This document shows, in pieces, positions 51,491 to 59,884 of a DNA stretch of 64,000 nucleotides. Below the pieces are notes generated by a model that saw nothing but the letters and a program-made list of their open reading frames with translations, was not told where the DNA came from and did no database searches. The position numbers and the translations under genes were made by a program. Origin of the DNA: Planomonospora parontospora (GTDB taxonomy: Bacteria; Actinomycetota; Actinomycetes; Streptosporangiales; Streptosporangiaceae); contig BMQD01000013.1 in NCBI GenBank assembly GCA_014647935.1, forward strand, positions 1 through 64,000, given 5' to 3'. The number at the start of each line of letters is the position of its first letter. Within the stretch, counting starts at the first letter, position 1.

Positions 51491-51514
51491 GGATCCGGGA
51501 TCGGAACCGGATCC
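51491..51514. terminator. Perfect 8-bp inverted repeat between histidine kinase and NACHT genes
   Basis: GGATCCGG (51491-51498), 8-nt loop, CCGGATCC (51507-51514). It lies about 75 bp after the kinase stop and about 60 bp before the NACHT start; a terminator for the kinase or an operator for the NACHT gene. Confidence 0.45.
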
Positions 51515-51589
51515 TGCTGCCCTCCCCTCCAGGCTCTCTCAGGACCAGGCACACGACTTCTCAAATGTCATGATGTGCCCGACTTTTTC

Positions 51590-53728
51590 CTAAGTCCGGA
51601 GGTCCGGGCCGTCCTGGGTTTCCGGATCCGCGGCGGGCAGGCGGACGGTGAACACGGTGCCCCCGTTCTCCCCGGGGCAGGCGGTGATGCTGCCGCCGTG
51701 CGCGTCGACGATCGCCTTGGCGACGGCCAGGCCCAGGCCGGTGCCCTTGGTCCCGGCGTCCTTGGCGGTGGAGGCGCGGAAGAACCGGGTGAACAACTGC
51801 GGGTACTCCTCGGCGGGGATGCCTATGCCGGTGTCCGCCACGGTGACGACCACCACCTGGCAGCCGTCGTCGTCCCGCCTCGCGGTCACGGTGACGGCGC
51901 CGTCGGGAGGGGTGTACTTGATCGCGTTGGACAGCAGGTTGTCCAGCACCTGGCGGAACCGTGCCGGGTCGGCGTGCACGGGCAGTTCGCCGGCCACGTC
52001 CGCGGTAACGGTCAGGCGCCTGGCCGCGGCGGCGGGCCCGTGGTCCTGGACCGCCTGGTGGATGAGCGGGGTCAGCGAGACCCGCCGGGGTTCGACGCTG
52101 ATGTGCCCGCTGTCCATGCGCGCCAGGTCCAGCAGATCGTCGGTCAGCCGCTGCAGCTGCTCGCTCTTGCGGTCGATGACGTCGGCGAAGGACCGTCTCT
52201 CACCGGTCAGGCCGGGATCGTCCAGGAGCATCTCGGTGTAGCCGCGGATGGCCCCGATCGGGTTGCGCAGCTCATGGCTGACCACGGCCATCAGCTCGTC
52301 CTTCATCCGGTCGAGCTCCTGCAGGTGGCGCACCTGCCGCTGCTCCTGGGCGAGCAGCCGCTCGCGCTCCTCGGCCATCCGGTGGCGTTCGGTGACGTCG
52401 GTGGAGATGCCGTCGACGAAGAGCCGGTCGACCTCGCGGCGGGGCATGGCCCGGATCCAGATCCACCGGGTGATCCCGTCCCGCCCGAGGGCGCGGAACT
52501 CGACCGTCCCCGGCCGGCCGGAGACGAGGGCGGCGCAGAAGGCGGAGAAGTCCGCCGCGTCGTCGGGATGGACGTGCCGGCTGACGTGGTCGATCAGGTC
52601 GTCCCCGATGTCGGCCGGCAGTTCCTCGCCGAGCACGCTGGACCCGAACGAGCTGGCGTAGACGGGGCGGGCCTTGCCCTCGGAGGTGATCTCGACGGTC
52701 CACACGTCCTCGTTGACGTGGGTGACGATCTCGTTGAACTGGCGGCGGTCGGTGGCCAGCGCGAGGGCGAGCTCCTCGGCGCGGCGGCGTTCCATGTAAC
52801 GCCCGACGCAGGCGCAGACGTCGTCGAGCAGGGCGGCGAGATCGTCGTCGGCCCGCTGGACGGCGTCGGTGCAGAAGACCAGCACGCCCAGCACCCGGTG
52901 GCCGCTGCGCACCGGCAGTCCGATGGCGGTGCGCAGGCCGCACCGGAGCGCCGCCTGCTTGCGGGAGAACTCCTCCGGATCCGCGGTCAGGTCGGAGAAC
53001 CAGACCGGGCAACCGGTGACCCACACCGTGCCGGGCAGTCCCTGCCCCGGCCGGAACGTCACCGTCCGGTCACCGGTGAAGGCGGACAGGTCCCGGCCGG
53101 GCCGGACCCAGGAGCCGATACGGGTGACGCCGGCGTCGGAGCCCGCCTGCCAGTACTCACCGCAGGTCCAGCCGAGCGTGTCGGCCACCGCGGCGACCAC
53201 GCCCGCGGCGGCCTGCTCGGCGGAGCCCGCCTCGGCCAGCACCTGCGCCACGGCGTACCGGGTCTCACGCAGCGTATCGGCCCGGCGCCGGTCGGCGATG
53301 TCGTGCACGAACATGCGGCAGACCTGCTCGCCTCCCTCGACGTCGACCCGCAACGCCATCTCCACGGGGAACTCCCGCCCGGCCCGGTCGACCGCGGTCA
53401 GCTCCAGCCGGACTCCGGGGGAGTCCCGGGCGACGCCCTCACGCATCCGGCGGAGGCTCTCGCCGTACTCGTACCGCGCCCGGGACGAGAGGATCAGCTC
53501 GCCCAGCGGCCGCCCGGCGGCCTCGGCGGCGGACCAGCCGAAAAGCCTGCCGGCCACGGAGTTCCACCCCCGCACCCTTCCCGCGGCGTCGGCCGAGATG
53601 AACGCGTCGGGGCCGCGGTCGAGGATCTCCCGCAGCCGCAGCACCTCCTGCCGGGCCGAGAGCAGCGCGTTCCCGGCCTCCGCCGCCCGCGAGCGGCGGG
53701 AGCCGTGGACGCGGCCTGTCTGCCTCAT
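51590..53728 (-). CDS. Orphan PAS-GAF-PAS sensor histidine kinase
   Basis: 712 residues, no membrane helix, so cytoplasmic. Domains in order: PAS (about 33-148, ISADAAGRVRGWNSVAGRLF), GAF (about 160-320), second PAS (about 335-450, ending DGISTDVTERHRMAEERERL), HisKA with VVSHELRNPIGAIRGYTEML, and HATPase with LDNLLSNAIKYTPP, VADTGIGIP and GTGLGLAVAKAIV. All catalytic boxes look intact. GGGAGGAG precedes ATG 53728. No response regulator is adjacent, so its partner is unknown. Confidence 0.92.
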   Translation of the reverse strand: MRQTGRVHGSRRSRAAEAGNALLSARQEVLRLREILDRGPDAFISADAAGRVRGWNSVAGRLFGWSAAEAAGRPLGELILSSRARYEYGESLRRMREGVARDSPGVRLELTAVDRAGREFPVEMALRVDVEGGEQVCRMFVHDIADRRRADTLRETRYAVAQVLAEAGSAEQAAAGVVAAVADTLGWTCGEYWQAGSDAGVTRIGSWVRPGRDLSAFTGDRTVTFRPGQGLPGTVWVTGCPVWFSDLTADPEEFSRKQAALRCGLRTAIGLPVRSGHRVLGVLVFCTDAVQRADDDLAALLDDVCACVGRYMERRRAEELALALATDRRQFNEIVTHVNEDVWTVEITSEGKARPVYASSFGSSVLGEELPADIGDDLIDHVSRHVHPDDAADFSAFCAALVSGRPGTVEFRALGRDGITRWIWIRAMPRREVDRLFVDGISTDVTERHRMAEERERLLAQEQRQVRHLQELDRMKDELMAVVSHELRNPIGAIRGYTEMLLDDPGLTGERRSFADVIDRKSEQLQRLTDDLLDLARMDSGHISVEPRRVSLTPLIHQAVQDHGPAAAARRLTVTADVAGELPVHADPARFRQVLDNLLSNAIKYTPPDGAVTVTARRDDDGCQVVVVTVADTGIGIPAEEYPQLFTRFFRASTAKDAGTKGTGLGLAVAKAIVDAHGGSITACPGENGGTVFTVRLPAADPETQDGPDLRT

Positions 53729-53853
53729 GGTGACTCCTCCCGAACCCCGGCATCCGACCGGCCCGCAGTCCGGGACGGGTGCCGGGGATCATGGATGCGG
53801 ATCTTCAGTTCGGAGCCGCGCGGCGGTGCCGGACGCTCGGCGGCGGCGGGCGT

Positions 53854-54858
53854 TCAGCCGAGCCGCGACACCCCGTCGTCCTCGGGGTGGCCGGGGTCCT
53901 CCTCGGCGGGATCGCGGGGCTCGGCGTACGGCTCGGCGGTCGGCGGATGCCCCGCGGCGATCTTCTTGGCCCGCATCAGCTCGGCGTCGAACTCGGCGCC
54001 CAACAGGATCGCCATGTTGGACAGCCAGAGCCAGACCAGGAAGACCACCACGGCGCCGAGCGTGCCGTAGGTCTTGTTGTAGGAGCCGAAGTTGGCCACG
54101 TAGACCGCGAATCCGAGGGAGACCACGATCCACAGCAGCACCGCCAGCACGCCGCCGGGGCTGATCCAGGGGAACCCGGGCTGGCGGACGTTGGGCGCGG
54201 CCCAGTACAGGAGCATCACCAGGGCCGAGACGATGAGCATCAGGACGGGCCACTTGGCGTAGCTCCAGATCGTGACCGCGGTCTCCCCGAATCCGAGGGC
54301 CTCGCCCGCGACGCGGGCGAGCTCGCCGGTGAAGGTGACGATCACCGCGCTGGCGGCCATCAGGACGACGAACACCAGCGTGAGGCCGACCCGCAGCGGG
54401 GTCAGCTTCCAGAACGGCCGGCCCTCCTCGATGTCGTAGATGGCGTTCCCCGCCCGGACGAAGGCCGCGATGTAGCCGGACGCCGACCAGAGCGCCACCA
54501 GCAGACCGAAGATCGCCACCAGGCCGGTGCCGCCGCTCCGCCGCAGGTTACCCACCTGCTGCTCGACCAGGTTGGTGACGTCCTGCGGCGCGATCGCCGC
54601 CACCTGGCTGAGGATCGTGGAGATCACGTCCTGCCCGACCAGGCCGGACAGCGAGACCAGGACGATGAGGGCGGGGAAGACCGACAGCACCGCGTAGTAG
54701 GTGAGGGCGGCGGCCCAGTCCGCCACGTTGTCCCGCCGGAACTCTCCGACCGTCCGCTTGAGAACCCCCCACCAGGCCCTCGGCGGCAGTTGCGCGGGCG
54801 TCTCGGGGGCGCCGGGGCCCGCCTTCCCGGGGGCCCCGGCGGCTCGCGCTGCGCTCAT
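53854..54858 (-). CDS. YihY/BrkB-family inner membrane protein
   Basis: 334 residues with six membrane helices. The YihY signature is ADWAAALTYYAVLSVFPALI, with a middle block VALWSASGYIAAFVRAGNAIYD and a late block YGTLGAVVVFLVWLWLSNMAILLGAE given here only in part: YGTLGAVVVFLVWLW. The N-terminal and C-terminal 40 residues are polar and Pro-rich. ATG 54858 directly abuts the stop of the DUF3618 gene. Function of the family is unsettled; membership in the operon below suggests an envelope-stress role. Confidence 0.9.
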   Translation of the reverse strand: MSAARAAGAPGKAGPGAPETPAQLPPRAWWGVLKRTVGEFRRDNVADWAAALTYYAVLSVFPALIVLVSLSGLVGQDVISTILSQVAAIAPQDVTNLVEQQVGNLRRSGGTGLVAIFGLLVALWSASGYIAAFVRAGNAIYDIEEGRPFWKLTPLRVGLTLVFVVLMAASAVIVTFTGELARVAGEALGFGETAVTIWSYAKWPVLMLIVSALVMLLYWAAPNVRQPGFPWISPGGVLAVLLWIVVSLGFAVYVANFGSYNKTYGTLGAVVVFLVWLWLSNMAILLGAEFDAELMRAKKIAAGHPPTAEPYAEPRDPAEEDPGHPEDDGVSRLG

Positions 54859-55647
54859 CTACCGGTTCTTCCTCACCCACGGGACACGGGCCGTGCCGGC
54901 TCCGGGACCCCTCCTGACCCAGGGGACGCGGGCGACGGAGACCTGCCTGCCCTTCCCCAGCCAGGGGACGCGGGCGACGTCGACCTGCTTGCCCTTCCAG
55001 AGGCCCAGGACGCCGGTCGGCTCGGACCGCGCGGTCCGCCTGCGCCGCATGACGCGGACGACGGCCAGCGCGACGGCGCCGACCACCGCCAGGGTCGCGA
55101 AGGGCCGCCGGCCGGCCTCCGTCGAGACCTTCTCCGCGGCGTGCCTGACCTCGGCGGGCGTGGCCTGCCGGGCCTTGTCCAGCACTTCGGGCGCCGCGCC
55201 CTTGACACGGTCCAGCATGCCGGTGGCCGTACCGGCCGTGGCGGCGCCCATGCGCTTGAGGTCGTCGCCCATGTGGGCCGCCTTCTCCTGGACCCGGCCC
55301 TTCACGTCGGTCTTGTGCACCAGTGCCTCCACACTGTCTCCCAGCTCCCGGCGGGTCTCCTCGATCTCCCGCCGCACGGCTTCCTCGGGGGTCTCCGGCC
55401 CACGGGTGGAACCCCTGTCGCGTCTGAGCAGTTCGGGCGTCCCGTCGCTCTCCCAGGGCGGGAGCCCGAGGTCGTCGGTGGGCGTCCCCTCGCCCCGGGA
55501 GCCGGCGGCCCCCCTCGGCTCGTTCGGCGGGATGTTCAGGGACCCGCGCTCGTCCGGGGGCACCGGGGTGCCGATCTCCTGCCTGCGGGAACCGGTCGCG
55601 CCCGCGGGAGCGACGTCCCTGCCGCGACCCGGGTCGGTCTCACTCAT
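54859..55647 (-). CDS. DUF3618 protein with C-terminal ARVPW repeats
   Basis: 262 residues from ATG 55647, which overlaps the preceding TGA in ATGA and follows GAGAGGG. The first 85 residues are disordered. DUF3618 proper is ETPEEAVRREIEETRRELG followed by DSVEALVHKTDVKGRVQEKA. Then comes an amphipathic helix and one membrane helix (FATLAVVGAVALAVVRVM). The last 50 residues hold three ARVPW motifs spaced 15 residues apart. Middle gene of a three-gene operon. Confidence 0.82.
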   Translation of the reverse strand: MSETDPGRGRDVAPAGATGSRRQEIGTPVPPDERGSLNIPPNEPRGAAGSRGEGTPTDDLGLPPWESDGTPELLRRDRGSTRGPETPEEAVRREIEETRRELGDSVEALVHKTDVKGRVQEKAAHMGDDLKRMGAATAGTATGMLDRVKGAAPEVLDKARQATPAEVRHAAEKVSTEAGRRPFATLAVVGAVALAVVRVMRRRRTARSEPTGVLGLWKGKQVDVARVPWLGKGRQVSVARVPWVRRGPGAGTARVPWVRKNR

Positions 55648-56045
55648 CGGTGTGCCCTCTCCTTCACGGCGTCGATGTCGTTCTTGACGCTGCGGATGGT
55701 CCGCTGTGGGGCGGGCGAGCCCGCCGCGGACACCTGGCGCTTGCCGCGGAGCCCGAGCACCGCGGCCGCGAGCAGCAGCACCGCGCCGACGACCGCCGCG
55801 GCCGCCCACGCGGGCATCGCCTGGGCGAGGAGCAGGATGACCGCGGCGACCAGTGCGCCGCCTCCGAACAGGGCGATGACTCCCGCCCCGCCGACCATTC
55901 CCGCGCCCCGTCCCGCGTGCCGGCTCTTCTCCCCGAGCTCGATCTTGGCCAGCCGGATCTCGTCCCTGACCAGCCGGGAGACCTCCTCCGAGATCTGCTT
56001 GATCAGCTCGCCGGTGGAAAGGCCATCTTTCGTACTGTTCGCCAT
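55644..56045 (-). CDS. DUF1469 holin-like membrane protein
   Basis: 133 residues: cytoplasmic helix (GELIKQISEEVSRLVRDEIR), then two membrane helices (VIALFGGGALVAAVILLLAQ and AAVVGAVLLLAAAVLGL), then a polar tail. This is the actinobacterial phage-holin-family/DUF1469 group, which despite the name is chromosomal and not tied to phage. GGAGGAGG precedes ATG 56045 and the sigma-B/F-like promoter lies 31 bp further up. Confidence 0.88.
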   Translation of the reverse strand: MANSTKDGLSTGELIKQISEEVSRLVRDEIRLAKIELGEKSRHAGRGAGMVGGAGVIALFGGGALVAAVILLLAQAMPAWAAAAVVGAVLLLAAAVLGLRGKRQVSAAGSPAPQRTIRSVKNDIDAVKERAHR

Positions 56046-56076
56046 GTGACGCGCCTCCTCCCTACAGAGGTAGGCG

Positions 56077-56100
56077 CTACCCTCTCCTGCCACGGCAAAC
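56077..56100 (-). promoter_or_regulatory. Sigma-B/F-type promoter for the holin-like/DUF3618/YihY operon
   Basis: Read on the minus strand: GTTT (56100-56097), 14-nt spacer, GGGTAG (56082-56077). This matches the actinobacterial stress-sigma consensus (GNNT-N14-16-GGGTA). Transcription would start about 25 nt before the ATG. A small inverted repeat GGTAG-GCG-CTACC overlaps the -10. Confidence 0.65.
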
Positions 56101-56134
56101 ATGCGGCCGGGACCGCCCGGCGACGACCGCCGGG

Positions 56135-58081
56135 TCAGCGCTCCGACCGGAAGATCAGCACCAGGACGCGCAGTCCCAGCATGGCGCTGATCGCCAGCAG
56201 GTTGTACCCGAGGAGCTGGAGGAGGCCGACCCCGGGCGTGACGGACGGCCCGCCCTCGGTGCCGAGCAGCAGGACGGCCATGACCCCGGTGGTGGCCGCC
56301 AGGACGGTCAGCAGCACCTGGTGCAGCACCCCGGTGACGTAGCGCCGGTCGCGCTCGTCGGCGAAGAGCCGGACGTTCACCCCGAACCGGCCGTGCTCGG
56401 CGGCGCCGACGATCCGCTCCACCCGGCGGGGCAGGCGGCGCAGCATGGGCAGCAGGTGCAGCATCTCCTGCGCCGCGGCCTCCCGGATCCCCTCCGGGCC
56501 GCCCCGCTCGGCGAGGTGGCGGGCGGAGAAGGCCCGGGCCTCGGCGACGATGTCGAATCCGGGGGCGAGCCGCGCCAGTGTCCCCTCGACGGTGCCCAGC
56601 GCCCGGAAGACCGCCGCGACCTCGGGCGGCACCGACAGCCCGTGCGCGGAGACGACGCGGAACAGGTGCGAGAACATCCGCATGTCGGGGGCGGCCCCGG
56701 TGACCAGGTGACGGGCCATGAACCGGCCGAGGTCGCGCTCCAGCTCGCGTTCGTCGATCTCGTCGGGGCGCGCCACGACCTCCAGCAGGGCGTCGCTCAC
56801 GCCCAGCGGGTCGCCCCGGTCCAGGGCGGCCAGCAGGCGCTGCAGCGCACCGCGCAGCGCGGCGTCGAGCCGTCCCACCGAGCCGAAGTCCAGCAGCCCC
56901 AGCCGGCCGTCCTCCAGCAGCATGATGTTGCCGGGGTGGGGATCGGCGTGGAACACGCCGTGCACCATGATCTGGCGGAGCAGCGTCTCCAGCAGGGTCC
57001 TGGCGAGCCCCTGCCGGTCCGCCCCCTCCGGTACGGCGCCGCCGAAGGGGATGCCCGCCAGCCGCTCCATCACCAGCATCCGCCGCGAGGATAGCTCCGG
57101 CCGGGGCGCGGGGACGTGGACCGGCTCCCCCGCGGCGGCGGCGGCCACGGCGGCCATGTTGGCGCTCTCGACCCGGAAGTCGAGCTCCTCCCGCAGCGCC
57201 TCGGCGAACCCCCGGGCCAGCTCGCCCACGCCGAACGCCCGCCCCCAGCCGGTCCGCCGCTCCAGCGACCGGGCCAGGCGCGCCACGATGTCGAGGTCCT
57301 GCTCCACCACGGCCGCGATCCCCGGGCGCTGGACCTTGACCACCACCTCTTCGCCGCCGGTCAGGCGCGCCCGGTGGACCTGCGCGATCGAGGCCGCCGC
57401 CAGGGGCTCGCGCTCGAACTCCGCGAACGCCTCCTCCACCGGCCCGCCGAGCTCGGCGGCGAGCACCCGCTCGATCTCCGCCCACGGGGCCGGGGCCGCC
57501 CGGTCCTGGAGCAGCCGCAGCTCCTCGACGAACTCCGGGGGAAGCAGGTCGCTCCGGGTGGACATGATCTGGCCGAGCTTGACGAAGGTGACGCCGGCCT
57601 CGTCGAGGGCGAGGCGCAGCGCCTCGGCGGTCCGGGCCCGGCCGGCCGGGGCGCTCGGGCCGGGATCGCGCCCGCGCAGGTAGGGACCGAGGCCGTGCCG
57701 GATCAGGATGCGGGTGATCTGCAGGTAGCGCCGCGACCTGACCGCCCTGCGGCGCACCGCCCGGACGAGTTCCAGCGGCCCCGGCAGCGAGCCGGGCGGC
57801 ACCAGCGCCTCCGCGACGACCAGGAACACCAGACCGGCGAGCAGTGCGCACAGCACCGCCAGGACGAAGAACCACAGCGGGGTGATGCCGGTGTCGGCGG
57901 GGTCCACGGTCCCGGCGAACGCCTGCATGAGCGGCCCGACGATGGCGATCACCAGCGCCCCGGCCAGCAGCGTGCGGACCGTGCCGAAGCGCAGGCCGAG
58001 CACGCGCCGCGCGGCCACCGCGAATCCGGCCAGCATCACCGCGACCGTGGCCGCCAGGCCCACCACCACCAGGAAGTCCAC
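56135..58081 (-). CDS. UbiB/AarF (ABC1/ADCK) atypical kinase
   Basis: 648 residues from GTG 58081 (GGGGA upstream), giving VDFLVVVGLAATVAVMLAG as the first membrane helix of three; two more follow at the C-terminus. The kinase-like core has the UbiB-specific KxGQ motif FVKLGQIMSTRSDLLPPEF, the Ala-rich loop AAASIAQVHRARL, VVKVQRPGI, HADPHPGNIM and LLDFGSVG. Relatives are ATPases acting in isoprenoid-quinone synthesis or lipid homeostasis; the exact role here is unknown. It is divergent from the NERD gene. Confidence 0.9.
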   Translation of the reverse strand: MDFLVVVGLAATVAVMLAGFAVAARRVLGLRFGTVRTLLAGALVIAIVGPLMQAFAGTVDPADTGITPLWFFVLAVLCALLAGLVFLVVAEALVPPGSLPGPLELVRAVRRRAVRSRRYLQITRILIRHGLGPYLRGRDPGPSAPAGRARTAEALRLALDEAGVTFVKLGQIMSTRSDLLPPEFVEELRLLQDRAAPAPWAEIERVLAAELGGPVEEAFAEFEREPLAAASIAQVHRARLTGGEEVVVKVQRPGIAAVVEQDLDIVARLARSLERRTGWGRAFGVGELARGFAEALREELDFRVESANMAAVAAAAAGEPVHVPAPRPELSSRRMLVMERLAGIPFGGAVPEGADRQGLARTLLETLLRQIMVHGVFHADPHPGNIMLLEDGRLGLLDFGSVGRLDAALRGALQRLLAALDRGDPLGVSDALLEVVARPDEIDERELERDLGRFMARHLVTGAAPDMRMFSHLFRVVSAHGLSVPPEVAAVFRALGTVEGTLARLAPGFDIVAEARAFSARHLAERGGPEGIREAAAQEMLHLLPMLRRLPRRVERIVGAAEHGRFGVNVRLFADERDRRYVTGVLHQVLLTVLAATTGVMAVLLLGTEGGPSVTPGVGLLQLLGYNLLAISAMLGLRVLVLIFRSER

Positions 58082-58281
58082 CGGTCCCCGCCCGTCTTGA
58101 TCACGATTCCCGGCGGCCAGACTAGCGAGTGGCGGAAATGCAGGTATACAGGCGAGGATGGGAACCTTGTTCCGTCCGGGATGAGGGTTCCGTTCCGGTC
58201 CCGGGTCCCACCCGGGACACGGACTCCACCCGGGATCCGACGTCAGGCCCGGAACGCGGCGAGGAAGGCGGCACGCTCGAC

Positions 58282-59739
58282 ATGGCACAGATCGTCGGGG
58301 GCGGACGCCCGGTCAACGACGCCGAGCGGCGGGTCATCGCGCACCTGCGGGACAACGCGCCCGGCGACTGGCTGCTCCTGCACAACATCGAGGTGCCGCG
58401 CGAGGACGACTCCTTCGAGGTCGACCTGGTCGTGCTGACCGGCCACTCCCTGTGCGTCATCGACGTCAAGGGCACCCGGGGCCGGATCGAGGTGGCCGGG
58501 ACCCGGTGGTTCCCGGAGCGGCGCAGCGCCTTCGGCTCCCCGGTCAGCAAGCTGCGGGGCAACGGGCGGGCGCTCAAGGGCCTGCTGATGCGGGCGCGCC
58601 GGGAGCTGGAGCGCGTCTACGTCGACAGCGTCGTCGTGCTGACCGGGGCCGGCGCCGAGCTGGTCGACCCGGCCGGGCGCGACTCCCGGCACGTCACGGA
58701 CCTGTCGGGGCTGATCGCGACGCTGGGCGACGCCTCCCGGGTCCGGCGCGGCTACAGCACCGACACCGGGCCGTACCGGACGGCGATCATCGAGGCGCTG
58801 AACGGGAGCGTCCGGCGCTCCACCGCGCCCCCGAGGTTCGGCAACTGGGAGGTGGAGGAGGAGCTCGGCGGGGACAACCGGGTCACCGAGTACCGCGCGG
58901 TCAACGCGACGGTGCGCGGCGGCGAGACGGTCCTGCTCCGGGTCTACCGGGCCGACCCGCTGGCCGAGGAGGGGCCGCGGGAGGCCGAGCGGCGGCTGAT
59001 CACCAACGCCTACCAGGCCCTGACCCGGATCCCACCGCACCCGTGCGTCGTCCGCTCCCGCGACTTCTTCGCCGTCGACGACGAGAGCCGGTTCGTGCTG
59101 GTCCTCGACGACGTGCACGGCCGCGCGCTCCACCTGCACCTGGGCGCCTCCGGGCGGCACGCGCCGCCCGCCGCGCAGCGGCTCGGCATGCTGGTGGGCA
59201 TCGTGGAGGACATGCTGGACGGCCTGGCCCACGTGCACGCCAACAACGTGGTCCACCGGGCGCTCAGTCCCGCCTGCGTGCTCGTCGCGGAGGACGGGCG
59301 CGCGATGCTGACCGGGTTCGACTACGCCAAGCCCGGCCCGCGCGCGCACACCGTGGCCAACGAGCTGCCCAACGTGCTGGACACCCACTACGTGGCCCCC
59401 GAGTGCCAGGCCAGGCCGGAGCTGATGACTGCGGCCTCCGACGTCTACGCGGCCGGGGTGATCGCCTTCCGGCTGCTCACCGGCGCGCTGCCGCCCGCGA
59501 GCCCGGACGCCGAACCCGCACCGGGTGACGCCGCGCCCGGGATCGCGCCGGAGGTGATGGACCTGCTGCGCCGGATGCGCGACCACACGCCGGCCAAGCG
59601 CCCCTCCGCCGCCGAGGCCCTTGCCGACCTGCTGCGGGCCCGCGACGGGCTGGCCCCCGCACCCCGCGTACGGCCGGAGCCCGCCCGGCCGGGCCGGTTC
59701 CGGGAGGCGCTGCGCCGCATCTCGGGCAGGTCGGCGTGA
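58282..59739 (+). CDS. NERD domain fused to a pseudokinase
   Basis: 485 residues from ATG 58282; an in-frame start at 58129 would add 51 Pro/Gly/Asp-rich residues. N-terminal NERD nuclease-related domain: DDSFEVDLVVLTGHSLCVID with DVKGTRGRIEV after it, retaining the acidic and Lys positions. The C-terminal half has a protein-kinase outline (YVAPECQARPELM, ASDVYAAGVIAFRLLTG), but the ATP-binding Lys is Arg (VLLRVYRAD), HRD is HRA (VVHRALSPACVLV) and DFG reads GFD. Catalysis is therefore unlikely. NERD-kinases occur in BREX (PglW) and other defence settings; no such partners are visible. Confidence 0.82.
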   Translation: MAQIVGGGRPVNDAERRVIAHLRDNAPGDWLLLHNIEVPREDDSFEVDLVVLTGHSLCVIDVKGTRGRIEVAGTRWFPERRSAFGSPVSKLRGNGRALKGLLMRARRELERVYVDSVVVLTGAGAELVDPAGRDSRHVTDLSGLIATLGDASRVRRGYSTDTGPYRTAIIEALNGSVRRSTAPPRFGNWEVEEELGGDNRVTEYRAVNATVRGGETVLLRVYRADPLAEEGPREAERRLITNAYQALTRIPPHPCVVRSRDFFAVDDESRFVLVLDDVHGRALHLHLGASGRHAPPAAQRLGMLVGIVEDMLDGLAHVHANNVVHRALSPACVLVAEDGRAMLTGFDYAKPGPRAHTVANELPNVLDTHYVAPECQARPELMTAASDVYAAGVIAFRLLTGALPPASPDAEPAPGDAAPGIAPEVMDLLRRMRDHTPAKRPSAAEALADLLRARDGLAPAPRVRPEPARPGRFREALRRISGRSA

Positions 59740-59816
59740 GGGTCCCCGAGCGGACGTGAAGGCGGGCCGGACCTCCGTCGCGAGGATCCAGCCCGCCCCG
59801 CGGCACGCGGGAGACG

Positions 59817-59857
59817 GCGGCGGGAGGCCCCGGAGGCCGGGGCCGGGCCCCCGCCGC
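59817..59857. terminator. Nested hairpin between convergent genes
   Basis: GCGGCGGG (59817-59824) with CCCGCCGC (59850-59857), enclosing GGCCCCGG-AGG-CCGGGGCC (59826-59844). It separates the NERD gene and rhaD. Confidence 0.75.
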
Positions 59858-59884
59858 TCCCGGCGCGGACGGGAGGGGCGGGGC

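Noticed and set aside
55644-56045. Phage holin as evidence of a prophage
   Set aside because: The DUF1469 holin-like family is chromosomal in actinobacteria and no other phage gene is near.
58282-59739. BREX/PglW kinase
   Set aside because: Far shorter than PglW, active site degenerate, and no pglX, pglZ or brx genes around.
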